64,000 nt of DNA from Rhizobium sp. CSW-27 (lineage in GTDB: Bacteria > Pseudomonadota > Alphaproteobacteria > Rhizobiales > Rhizobiaceae): positions 117,025-181,024 of the forward strand of contig NZ_JAHHZO010000011.1 in NCBI RefSeq assembly GCF_018760785.1, read 5' to 3'. How positions within the stretch are numbered: position 1 is the first letter of the stretch; each line of letters begins with the position of its first letter. A model generated the notes under the pieces. The model saw only the letters and a program-made list of their open reading frames with translations, was not told where the DNA came from and searched no databases. Both the position numbers and the translations under genes were made by a program. Of the stretch, positions 47,771-55,989 are shown one piece after another.

Positions 47771-49048
47771 ATGCGACTGGGCGGGCGAATGGCGGCGGCC
47801 ATCGAGGTTTTGGCCGATATCGAGGCGCGCAAGCGTCCCGTGGCCGATGCGCTCAAGGATTGGGGTCTGGCGCATCGTTTCGCCGGCTCCGGTGACCGTT
47901 CCGCGATCGGCAACCTCGTCTATGACGCGCTGCGCATGCGCCTCTCGCATGCCTATCTGATGCAGGATGACGGCGAGGTGGCGCTGGTCTATGCGGTTCT
48001 CCTGCGCCAGTGGGGTTTTACGCCCGACAGTCTGGCGGCCGAGCTGGCGGATGACAGGTTTGCCCCCGCCGCGCCGGATCTCTCCGGTCTTGCAACGCGG
48101 AATCTGGCCGAGGCCGAGCCGCATGTGCAGGGCGATGTTCCCGACTGGCTGGTGCCCTCCTTCCAGGCCGCCTTCGGCGACGAATGGCTCGCCGAGGCCC
48201 GCGCCATGGCCGAGCGCCCGACACTCGATCTGCGCGCCAACACGCTGAAGGCCAGCCGCGACAAGGTGGTCAAGGCGCTGGAGCGGGCCGGCGCCACCCC
48301 CACCCGCATCGCCCGCCACGGCATCCGCATCCCCGCCGGCGATGGCGCGGCACGGCTGCCCAACGTCACGGCGGAACTCTCTTTCCAGAAGGGCTGGTTC
48401 GAGGTGCAGGACGAGGGCTCGCAGATCGTCGCCGATCTGGTGCTGCCGCAGGAGGGCCAGCAGGTGCTGGATTACTGCGCCGGCGGCGGCGGCAAGACGC
48501 TGGCGCTCGCGGCTGCGATGAACAACAAGGGCCAGGTGCATGCCTATGATGCGGACCGCAAGCGGCTCGCCCCGATCATCGAGCGCCTGCGCCGCGCCGG
48601 CACCCGCAATGTGCAGGTGCATGACGACGTGCGCGACCTGAAGGCGCTGGAGGGCCGGCTGGACACGGTGCTGGTGGATGCCCCCTGCACCGGCACCGGC
48701 ACCTGGCGGCGCCGGCCCGACACCAAGTGGAAGCTTACCCCGCGCAATATAGAGGAACGGCTGGAGCAGCAGCGCGACGCGCTGACCTCCGCCGCGGCCT
48801 ATGTGCGCCCGGGCGGTACGCTGGTCTATGTGACCTGTTCCGTGCTGCCGGAGGAAAACGACCGGCAGATCGCCCGTTTCACCGCGGAGCACCCGGAATT
48901 TTCCGCCATTGCCTCGCTGCCGGCCTGGGACAACCTGTTTGGCGCGGCACAGAAGCCCCACAGCGCCGATGGCACGGGCCTGACGCTGACGCCCGCCCGC
49001 ACCGGAACCGACGGCTTCTTCTTCTGCCGGCTGCAACGCCGGGCCTGA
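47771..49048 (+). CDS. rsmB: RsmB/NOP-family RNA (cytosine-5) methyltransferase
   Basis: SAM-dependent RNA m5C methylase, probably acting on 16S rRNA C967. The 425-residue protein has an N-terminal NusB-like helical domain, the SAM loop DYCAGGGGKTLALAAAM, the motif DAPCTGTGTWRRRPDTKW with one catalytic Cys, and TCSVLPEENDRQ with the second Cys. AAGGAG precedes the ATG at 47771. It stands as a single gene between rlpA and the imelysin cassette. Confidence 0.94.
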   Translation: MRLGGRMAAAIEVLADIEARKRPVADALKDWGLAHRFAGSGDRSAIGNLVYDALRMRLSHAYLMQDDGEVALVYAVLLRQWGFTPDSLAAELADDRFAPAAPDLSGLATRNLAEAEPHVQGDVPDWLVPSFQAAFGDEWLAEARAMAERPTLDLRANTLKASRDKVVKALERAGATPTRIARHGIRIPAGDGAARLPNVTAELSFQKGWFEVQDEGSQIVADLVLPQEGQQVLDYCAGGGGKTLALAAAMNNKGQVHAYDADRKRLAPIIERLRRAGTRNVQVHDDVRDLKALEGRLDTVLVDAPCTGTGTWRRRPDTKWKLTPRNIEERLEQQRDALTSAAAYVRPGGTLVYVTCSVLPEENDRQIARFTAEHPEFSAIASLPAWDNLFGAAQKPHSADGTGLTLTPARTGTDGFFFCRLQRRA

Positions 49049-49100
49049 AAAAGCCGTCCGGACTTGCGAAACGTCAGGTCGGGGGCAGGAACGGCGCGAC

Positions 49101-49120
49101 TTCTAATCTAGATTGTTTGA
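49101..49120. promoter_or_regulatory. Possible iron-responsive site upstream of the imelysin cassette
   Basis: A palindrome AATCTAGATT (49105-49114) sits in TTCTAATCTAGATTGTTTGA, about 65 bases before the first imelysin start. Iron regulators of rhizobia (Irr, RirA) act on AT-rich dyads at this kind of position, but the match to their consensus is only partial. Confidence 0.25.
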
Positions 49121-49178
49121 CACCGGTTTTCATTTGCGCGATGACACGAACCTGTGATCAGCCGATGCAGGAGGGACC

Positions 49179-50453
49179 ATGATCCGCACAACGATCCTCA
49201 GAGCAAGCTTCGGCTTGCTGGCGGCATCCGCCGCCTTTGTCGTCACCCCGGCGGGCGCTGCAGAACCGGCCGCGGTTCTTGCCCACTACGCCGATCTCGC
49301 CCATGCCAAATACGAGGATTCGCTGACCACGGCGAAGGCGCTCGACAAGGCCATCGATGCGCTGATCGCCAAGCCCTCCGATGAGACGCTGAAGGCGGCC
49401 CGTCAGGCCTGGATTGCGGCCCGCGTGCCCTACCAGCAGTCGGAAGTCTATCGCTTCGGCAACCCGATCGTCGATGAATGGGAAGGCAAGGTCAATTCCT
49501 GGCCGCTCGACGAGGGCCTGATTGATTACGTCGACGCCTCCTACGGCACCGAGAGCGATTCCAACGCCTATTACACCGCCAATGTCATCGCCCATCCGAA
49601 GCTGACGGTGAACGGCGAGGAGATCGACGCGACGAAGATCACGCCGGAACTCCTGGAAAGCCTGCACGAGGCGGGTGAGGTGGAGGCCAATGTCGCCACC
49701 GGCTACCACGCCATCGAATTCCTGCTCTGGGGCCAGGACCTGCACGGCACCGGGCCGGGCGCCGGCGAGCGTCCCGCGACCGATTACGACAAGGCCAATT
49801 GCACCCATGGCAATTGCGACCGCCGCGCCGATTACCTGAAGGCCGCCTCCACCCTTCTGGTGAAGGACCTGCAGGAGATGGTGACCGCCTGGGCACCGGA
49901 TGGCGAGGCCACGCAGAACGTGACCGCCGATCCGAAGGCCGGCCTCACGGCCATCCTCACCGGCATGGGCTCGCTCTCCTATGGCGAACTGGCCGGCGAA
50001 CGCATGAAGCTCGGCCTTCTGCTGCACGATCCGGAAGAGGAGCATGACTGCTTCTCCGACAACACCTACAATTCGCATCTCAACGATGCGATCGGCATCG
50101 CCTCGGCCTATAACGGCACCTATACCCGCGTCGACGGCACCAAGATGACCGGTCCGTCGCTCTCGGAACTGGTGAAGGCCAAGGACCCGGCACTCGATGC
50201 GGAAATGACCGCCAAGCTCGACAAGACGCTTGCCGCCATGAACGCCATGGCCGAGCGCGGCCGCACCGTGGAAGCCTATGACCAGATGATCGGCGAGGGC
50301 AACACGCAGGGCAATGCCGTGGTTCAGGCCGCCATCGACGGGCTGATCGACCAGACCAAGACGGTCGAACGCGTCATCACCGCGCTTGATCTCGGCACCG
50401 TCAAGCTCGAAGGCTCCGACAGCCTCGACAACCCGAACGCCGTCTTCAAGTAA
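49179..50453 (+). CDS. Imelysin-family periplasmic iron-associated protein (IrpA-like)
   Basis: Predicted exported protein of 424 residues: signal peptide (FGLLAASAAFVVTPAGA) followed by two helical imelysin repeats. The family GxHxxE motif is present as GYHAIEFLLWG. A second conserved block is AARVPYQQSEVYRFGNPIVDEW. Imelysin or IrpA proteins are iron-regulated and are linked to iron uptake; they are not demonstrated peptidases. It is the first gene of a four-gene cassette and is followed by a strong intercistronic hairpin. Confidence 0.92.
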   Translation: MIRTTILRASFGLLAASAAFVVTPAGAAEPAAVLAHYADLAHAKYEDSLTTAKALDKAIDALIAKPSDETLKAARQAWIAARVPYQQSEVYRFGNPIVDEWEGKVNSWPLDEGLIDYVDASYGTESDSNAYYTANVIAHPKLTVNGEEIDATKITPELLESLHEAGEVEANVATGYHAIEFLLWGQDLHGTGPGAGERPATDYDKANCTHGNCDRRADYLKAASTLLVKDLQEMVTAWAPDGEATQNVTADPKAGLTAILTGMGSLSYGELAGERMKLGLLLHDPEEEHDCFSDNTYNSHLNDAIGIASAYNGTYTRVDGTKMTGPSLSELVKAKDPALDAEMTAKLDKTLAAMNAMAERGRTVEAYDQMIGEGNTQGNAVVQAAIDGLIDQTKTVERVITALDLGTVKLEGSDSLDNPNAVFK

Positions 50454-50465
50454 GCCAGACGGGAG

Positions 50466-50496
50466 CAGGCCGCCCGCCTTCGCGCCGGGCGGCCTG
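50466..50496 (+). other. Intercistronic stem-loop between imelysin and di-haem oxidoreductase genes
   Basis: Perfect 11-base arms CAGGCCGCCCG (50466-50476) and CGGGCGGCCTG (50486-50496), loop of nine bases, no T run. The last base of the stem touches the GGAG ribosome site of the next gene. It could stabilise the 5' mRNA segment or tune translation of the oxidoreductase. Confidence 0.65.
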
Positions 50497-50504
50497 GAGA
50501 TGCC

Positions 50505-52052
50505 ATGTCCATGCGCCGGTTCCTGATCGTTCCGCTGTCGGCCGCTGCCGGCGCCCTTTTCCTCCTGCCGGCCCTCGGGCTTGGCGGGAGCGGCCTGCCC
50601 TTCGCAGTGTCGCAGCACCGCCAGGATCTCGATGCGCGCGACGCCGCGCGCGTTGCAGATGTCACGCGTCCGGCAAGCGGTTTCCTGCGCGCCGAGGCGT
50701 TCGAGGCGATGTCCGGCGGGGCCGCGACATCGCTGGCGCGGGCCGATGCCGATGCCTTTTCGCATTTTTCGCCCAATATCAGCTTTGCCGAGCAGGAACG
50801 GTTCAAGCTTGGCAATGCGCTGTTCTCCAAGTTGTGGGTGGCCGCTCCCTCGTCCACCCAGGCCTCCGACGGGCTGGGGCCGCTCTACAATGCGCGCGCC
50901 TGTCTCAGCTGCCATGTGCGGGACGGCCGCGGTCATCCGCCGGAGGGCGGCACGGATCGCACGTCGATGTTCCTGCGGCTGGCACGGCCGGCACGAACGG
51001 CCGAGGAGGAGGCGCGGATTGCCCGGCACGAGATCCTCAACCTGCCGGACCCGACCTATGGCGAACAGCTGCAGGATCTGGCCGTGCCCGGCCTTGCCGC
51101 CGAGGGAGAGATGGAGATCGTCTATGACGAAGTACCCGTCACCCTCGCCGATGGCACGGCGGTCTCGCTGCGCAGGCCGCATTACACCGTCTCCGGCCTC
51201 GCCTACGGACCGCTCGATCCGGCCACCACCCTTTCGCCGCGCATCGCACCGCCGATGATCGGCATGGGTCTGATCGAGGCCATTCCCGCCGAGGACATCC
51301 TGGCCCATGCCGATCCGGAGGATCGCGACGGCGACGGCATTTCCGGCAAGGCGGCGATCACCCGCGATCACCGCACCGGGGCACTCGCGCTCGGCCGCTT
51401 CGGCTGGAAGGCGCAGAATGCCAGCGTGCGCGACCAGTCTGCCGCCGCCTTTGCCGGCGACATGGGGCTTTCGACGCCCGACCGGCCGGACGCCCACGGC
51501 GATTGCACAATGCTCGAAAGCGCCTGCCGCGCGCTGCCGACGGGCGAGCAGGCCCGGCTCGGCGCCACCGAGGCACCGGATCCGGTGCTCGACCTCGTCA
51601 CCTTCTATTCGAAGAACCTCGCCGTGCCGATGCGCCGCAACGTCGACCAGCCGGATGTGCTTGCCGGCAAGCAGTTGTTCTACCGCATCGGCTGCGCCAG
51701 CTGCCACGTGCCCAAGTTCGTCACCCGGCGCGATGCCGACCACCCCGCCCAGTCCTTCCAGCTGATCTGGCCCTATTCCGATTTCCTGCTGCACGACATG
51801 GGCGAGGATCTGGCCGATGGCCAGCCGGTCGGCGTGGCAAGCGGCCGGGAGTGGCGCACGCCACCGCTCTGGGGTATAGGCCTGACGGGGACCGTCAACG
51901 GCCCCGGCTTCTTCCTGCATGACGGGCGCGCCCGCACTCTCGCCGAAGCCATACTCTGGCACGGGGGTGAAGGGACGAGCGCCCGCAATGCCTTTGCCGC
52001 CCTGACCCGGCAGGACCGGGATCGTCTGATCGCCTTTCTGGAGTCGCTGTGA
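50505..52052 (+). CDS. Di-haem c-type oxidoreductase (DUF1111, thiol-oxidoreductase-like)
   Basis: Periplasmic redox protein of 515 residues. It has an N-terminal signal or anchor segment, then a first haem motif CLSCH (about residue 133) and a second CASCH (about 397), each suited for covalent haem c. Homologues are annotated as predicted thiol oxidoreductases and resemble the MauG/cytochrome c peroxidase group. It lies between two imelysin genes, which suggests oxidation or reduction of iron handled by them; this is inference. It overlaps the next gene by one base. Confidence 0.9.
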   Translation: MSMRRFLIVPLSAAAGALFLLPALGLGGSGLPFAVSQHRQDLDARDAARVADVTRPASGFLRAEAFEAMSGGAATSLARADADAFSHFSPNISFAEQERFKLGNALFSKLWVAAPSSTQASDGLGPLYNARACLSCHVRDGRGHPPEGGTDRTSMFLRLARPARTAEEEARIARHEILNLPDPTYGEQLQDLAVPGLAAEGEMEIVYDEVPVTLADGTAVSLRRPHYTVSGLAYGPLDPATTLSPRIAPPMIGMGLIEAIPAEDILAHADPEDRDGDGISGKAAITRDHRTGALALGRFGWKAQNASVRDQSAAAFAGDMGLSTPDRPDAHGDCTMLESACRALPTGEQARLGATEAPDPVLDLVTFYSKNLAVPMRRNVDQPDVLAGKQLFYRIGCASCHVPKFVTRRDADHPAQSFQLIWPYSDFLLHDMGEDLADGQPVGVASGREWRTPPLWGIGLTGTVNGPGFFLHDGRARTLAEAILWHGGEGTSARNAFAALTRQDRDRLIAFLESL

Positions 52053-53158
52053 TGTCGAGATGGATTGCCGCCCTTGCCCTTGCCCTGCTGTCGGCAACGC
52101 CCGGCCTTGCGCAGGATGCCAATCCTTCCCCACCGCCGGTACTCACGCAGGAAGATGCCCGCCAGCTGATGGGCCGCGTGGTCGATGGCTTCATTCGCCC
52201 CGGCTATCGCGCCTTTGCCGCCCGAAGCGCCGAGCTGACCAATGCCATGGCCAGCCTCTGCACCACCCCTTCGACGCAAACGCAGGCCAGCGCGCGCCAG
52301 GCCTTTGCCGCGGCCGTCACCGCCTGGGGTACGATCGAGATCGTCCGCGTCGGCCCCGTCATCGAAAAGAACCGCTTCGAGCGCATCCTCTTCTATCCCG
52401 ACCGCAAGGGCACCGGCCTGCGCCAGGTACAGACCCTGCTGGCCCAGCCGGATGAAAGCGCCACCACGCCGGATGGCCTGCTGGAGAAGAGCGTGGCCAT
52501 GCAGGGTCTCGGCGCCCTGGAATTCGTGCTGTACGGCACCGGTGCGGAGCAGCTGGCCAGCGAGCGCAACAGCTTCCGCTGCCGCTACGGCCTTGCGGTC
52601 GCCGGCAGCGTGCAGCGCGTGGCAAACGAACTGGCCGCGCTGTGGGACGATCCCGCCGGCGTGCAGAATGACTGGAAGAACCCCGGACCGGACAGCGCCA
52701 GCTTCCGCACCGGCAACGAGGCCATCACCGAGGCGCTCGGCATCCTGGTGCATTCCGCGGAAGCGGTGCGCGACCAGCGCATCGAAAGCTTCTACAAGGG
52801 CGAGGCCAACAACACCTTCCCGAAGCAGGCACTGTTCTGGCGCTCCGGCCTGACCTTCCCGATGCTGGTTGCCAATCTGCAGGGCATTCACAGCCTGCTG
52901 GATACGTCCGGCTTCCGCGACCTGCTGAACGAGGACCAGCGCTCCATCGTCAGCTCTATCGATTTCGTGCTGAAGCAGCTGGTGCGCGTTGGCAGCGACC
53001 TCAATGGGGATGTCGAAGTCGCCGTGACCGATCCCAAGGAACGCCAGAAGCTGGATTTCCTGCTGCTCAACAGCCGTGACCTGATCCTGCGTCTCAACGA
53101 CAGTCTCGGCGGCGGGCTGGGGCTTGGCGCCGGCTTCTCCTTCTCGGATGGCGACTGA
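52052..53158 (+). CDS. Second imelysin-family protein
   Basis: Exported helical protein of 368 residues with signal peptide (WIAALALALLSATPGLAQD). It shares the imelysin fold with the first cassette gene but only loosely; the motif region is LGALEFVLYG, where the GxHxxE histidine position is occupied by alanine (GLGALEF). The ATG at 52052 overlaps the stop of the oxidoreductase gene by one base, with GGAG eight bases upstream. The loss of the His suggests a partner role instead of metal binding. Confidence 0.88.
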   Translation: MSRWIAALALALLSATPGLAQDANPSPPPVLTQEDARQLMGRVVDGFIRPGYRAFAARSAELTNAMASLCTTPSTQTQASARQAFAAAVTAWGTIEIVRVGPVIEKNRFERILFYPDRKGTGLRQVQTLLAQPDESATTPDGLLEKSVAMQGLGALEFVLYGTGAEQLASERNSFRCRYGLAVAGSVQRVANELAALWDDPAGVQNDWKNPGPDSASFRTGNEAITEALGILVHSAEAVRDQRIESFYKGEANNTFPKQALFWRSGLTFPMLVANLQGIHSLLDTSGFRDLLNEDQRSIVSSIDFVLKQLVRVGSDLNGDVEVAVTDPKERQKLDFLLLNSRDLILRLNDSLGGGLGLGAGFSFSDGD

Positions 53159-53159
53159 G

Positions 53160-54239
53160 ATGCGCATGGGCGAAATCGACAGGCGCCAGTTCATGCGCGC
53201 CGCCGGGATCGGCTTTCTGGCGGCTCTCGCACCGCAGAAGCTCTACGCACTGTCCCGAAGCGAGGCCGTCTATGCCTCCGGCTTTCGCGCCCCCGACGGC
53301 ACCTATGGCATCGCGACCGCCAGCATTCGCGGCGAAGTGATCGACCGCATCCTGTTGCCGGCCCGCGCCCATGGTCTTGCCTATTGCCCCGTCAGCGGCC
53401 GCGGCGTCGCCTTTGCCCGCCGCCCGGGCACCTTTGCCATGATCTTCGATCCGGCGGGCCGTCAGGAACCCGTCGTCATCCACACGCCGGAGGGACGCCA
53501 CTATTATGGCCACGGCCATTTCTCGCCGGACGGACGTCTTCTCTATGCCAGCGAGAACGATTTCGACGGCAATCGCGGCATGATCGGTCTCTACGACGCC
53601 ACGGACGGTTTCCGCCGTATCGGCGAATTCGAAGCCCAGGGCATCGGCACGCATGACATGACCGTCTCCGATGACGGACGTTTCCTGGTGATCGCCAACG
53701 GCGGCATCGAGACCCATCCCGATTTCGGCCGCACCAAGCTCAATCTCGATCACATGCAGCCCTCGCTGGTCATCCTGGATGCCAAGACGGGCGATGTGGT
53801 GCAGCGTCACACCCTGCCGGAGCCGCTTCGCCAGCTCTCCACCCGCCATCTCGACATCGATGGCGATGGCCGAATCTGGTTTGCCTGCCAGTATGAGGGG
53901 CCGCGCAACGAGCTGCCGCCGCTCGCCGGCAGTTTCGCCCCCGGCGAGGATCTGCGCTTTCTCTCGCTGCCGGACGAGACCACGCAGCGGCTTGCCAATT
54001 ATGTCGGCGCGATCGCCATCAACCGGCGCGACCGGCTGGTGGGGCTCACCTCGCCGAAGGGCGGCACGGCCGTTATCCTCAACGCCGATACCGGCGCCGT
54101 GCTGGCCGAGGAGACGGTGCCGGATGCCGCCGGCGTCTGCGCCGCACCGGAAGGCGTTGCCGTCACCTCCTATGACGGGACACTGGCCGGCACCCGCTCG
54201 TCTCTTGCCTGGGACCAGCATCTGGTCCGCCTCGCCTGA
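53160..54239 (+). CDS. DUF1513 beta-propeller-like protein with Tat-type leader
   Basis: Predicted periplasmic protein of about 359 residues. The N-terminus has a twin-arginine-like leader (EIDRRQFMRAAGIGFLAAL). The body shows repeated short beta-strand motifs (HGHFSPDGRLLYASEND; HDMTVSDDGRFLVIANGG; HLDIDGDGRIWFACQ) typical of a propeller. It is the last gene of the imelysin cassette and follows two bases after the preceding stop. Upstream start codons at 53148 or 53166 are possible. Function is unknown; Tat export would fit a folded cofactor-binding protein. Confidence 0.88.
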   Translation: MRMGEIDRRQFMRAAGIGFLAALAPQKLYALSRSEAVYASGFRAPDGTYGIATASIRGEVIDRILLPARAHGLAYCPVSGRGVAFARRPGTFAMIFDPAGRQEPVVIHTPEGRHYYGHGHFSPDGRLLYASENDFDGNRGMIGLYDATDGFRRIGEFEAQGIGTHDMTVSDDGRFLVIANGGIETHPDFGRTKLNLDHMQPSLVILDAKTGDVVQRHTLPEPLRQLSTRHLDIDGDGRIWFACQYEGPRNELPPLAGSFAPGEDLRFLSLPDETTQRLANYVGAIAINRRDRLVGLTSPKGGTAVILNADTGAVLAEETVPDAAGVCAAPEGVAVTSYDGTLAGTRSSLAWDQHLVRLA

Positions 54240-54339
54240 GGCTGCAGCGCCGGAAAAACGGGGCGCGCCGCACCGTCACGCAAGGGCGTGCCCATCAGAC
54301 GGGTTTCGGTCGGCCAGTCAATGCTGTAGCCTCGCAGTC

Positions 54340-54792
54340 ATGAAAAAGCTTCTCATCCATCTGCTCTTCATCCTTCTGGTCGTCGGCCTCGGCGCCCTGA
54401 TCGGCGTCTCCAACGTGCCCGGCACCTGGTACCAGTCTCTGGCAAAGCCGCCCTTCAACCCGCCCAACTGGATCTTCGGCCCGGTCTGGACAGCACTTTA
54501 CGTGCTGATCGGCATTGCCGGCGCGCGCGCCTGGCTGACTGCGCCGGCCTCCGCCCGCACGCAGCTCTGGTTCGGACAGATGGCGCTCAACTTTCTCTGG
54601 ACGCCGGCCTTCTTCGGCGCCGAGAGCACGCTGCTCGGCCTCGTCGTGATCCTGCCCCTGCTTGTTGCCATCCTTGCCTTCATCCGCATCAGCTGGACAA
54701 CGGACCGCATCGGCGCGCTGCTCTTCGTGCCCTATGCGCTATGGGTGGGCTTTGCGACGCTGCTGAACCTGTCGCTCTTCCTGCTGAATTAA
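54340..54792 (+). CDS. tspO: TspO/MBR-family tryptophan-rich sensory protein
   Basis: Five-helix membrane protein of 150 residues related to the mitochondrial benzodiazepine receptor; binds porphyrins and haem breakdown products. It has the family pattern WYQSLAKPPFNPPNWIFGPV, WTALYVLIGIAGARAW and ALNFLWTPAFFGAES. The start at 54340 is the first ATG of the membrane-spanning frame. It is transcribed in the same direction as the iron cassette but after a 100-base gap. Confidence 0.93.
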   Translation: MKKLLIHLLFILLVVGLGALIGVSNVPGTWYQSLAKPPFNPPNWIFGPVWTALYVLIGIAGARAWLTAPASARTQLWFGQMALNFLWTPAFFGAESTLLGLVVILPLLVAILAFIRISWTTDRIGALLFVPYALWVGFATLLNLSLFLLN

Positions 54793-54864
54793 CCGCAAGC
54801 GACGCCGGCGGCTTGCGAGGCCGCCCCGACCATGCCAGTTTCGCAGCTGCGAAAGGATGTGGCG

Positions 54865-55314
54865 ATGAACGAGGGCGAAGCAGCGGATTTCCGGGAGCGG
54901 GTGCGGCAGAGTTTCGCGCGGCAGCAGGCCATGCACACGCTGGGTGCGGAACTGACCCGCGTCGAGCAGGCCATGGTCGAGATCGAGATGCCCTTCGACG
55001 TGAAGCTGACCCAGCAGCACGGCATCCTGCATGCGGGCGTCATCGCAGCCGGGCTCGATACGGCCTGCGGCTATGCGGCCTATACGGTGATCGAACCGCA
55101 GGCCTCCATCCTCACCATTGAATTCAAGATCAACCTCATGTCGCCGGGGCGGGGGGAGCGCTTCCTGTTCCGCGGCGAAATCACCAAGCCGGGCTCCACC
55201 ATCATCGTCGCGGACGGGCGCGCCTATGCGCTGAGCAACGGCCCCGCCAAGCTGATCGCCTCGATGAGCGGCAGCATGATGGTGATCCGCGGCAGACAGG
55301 ACATTACCGGATGA
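54865..55314 (+). CDS. PaaI-family hotdog-fold thioesterase
   Basis: Acyl-CoA thioesterase-like protein of 149 residues. The central hotdog signature is QQHGILHAGVIAAGLDTACG, followed by the strand region LTIEFKINLMSPGRGERF. AAAGGA lies seven bases before the ATG at 54865, so I prefer it to the in-frame ATG at 54832. The last four bases overlap the next gene. The acyl substrate is unknown. Confidence 0.9.
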   Translation: MNEGEAADFRERVRQSFARQQAMHTLGAELTRVEQAMVEIEMPFDVKLTQQHGILHAGVIAAGLDTACGYAAYTVIEPQASILTIEFKINLMSPGRGERFLFRGEITKPGSTIIVADGRAYALSNGPAKLIASMSGSMMVIRGRQDITG

Positions 55315-55949
55315 CGTTCGCACTGAAGCCCGTTGCGGGCAAGACGCTGCTTTTCGTGATGGCGGTGGATGCCGAATATGGCCCGCATCTGAAAGCCCGT
55401 TTCACACCGCTGATGACCGGCGTCGGCCCGGTGGAGGCCGCGATTTCCCTGACGAGGGCGCTCTCGCATCTCGCCATCGACGGCGCGCTGCCCGATCTCG
55501 TCGTCTGCCTCGGCTCGGCCGGCTCGCGAACGCTCGAACAGACTGAGGTCTACCAGATCGCCTCCGTCTCCTACCGCGACATGGATGCCTCCCCGCTTGG
55601 TTTCGAGAAGGGGCGCACGCCCTTCCTCGATCATCCGGCCGTCATCGCGCTGCCGCACCGGATTCCGGGCCTACCCTCCGCCACGCTCTCGACGGGCGGC
55701 AACATCGTCTCGGGTGATGCCTATGATGGCATTGATGCCGACCTGGTGGAGATGGAAACCTTTGCGGCGCTGCGCGCCTGCCAGAGCTTTGGCGTGCCGC
55801 TGATCGGCCTTCGTGGAATCTCGGACGGCAAGGCAGAACTTCGCCAAGTCTCCGACTGGACCGAATATCTGCACGTCATCGACGAGAAGCTCGCCCAAGC
55901 CGTCGATCGCTTGACGCAGGCCCTGCAATCCGGCGATTTGCGGATCTGA
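55311..55949 (+). CDS. 5'-methylthioadenosine/S-adenosylhomocysteine nucleosidase
   Basis: Purine nucleosidase-type enzyme of 212 residues cleaving MTA and SAH to adenine. It contains LLFVMAVDAEYGPHL, the glycine-rich GVGPVEAAI, the ribose-binding VEMETFAAL with catalytic Glu, and RGISDGKAEL with the catalytic Asp. It overlaps the thioesterase gene by four bases and precedes guaA by 40 bases, so salvage and GMP synthesis genes sit together. Confidence 0.9.
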   Translation: MTFALKPVAGKTLLFVMAVDAEYGPHLKARFTPLMTGVGPVEAAISLTRALSHLAIDGALPDLVVCLGSAGSRTLEQTEVYQIASVSYRDMDASPLGFEKGRTPFLDHPAVIALPHRIPGLPSATLSTGGNIVSGDAYDGIDADLVEMETFAALRACQSFGVPLIGLRGISDGKAELRQVSDWTEYLHVIDEKLAQAVDRLTQALQSGDLRI

Positions 55950-55989
55950 CGCAGTTGCCAAAACGAGCATTCTTCATTAAAGGCTCGCC

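Noticed and set aside
49158..52133. 991-codon reverse-strand frame across the imelysin cassette
   Set aside because: It spans two real genes with signal peptides and haem motifs on the + strand; the reverse product has no domain and results from strong GC bias at third positions.
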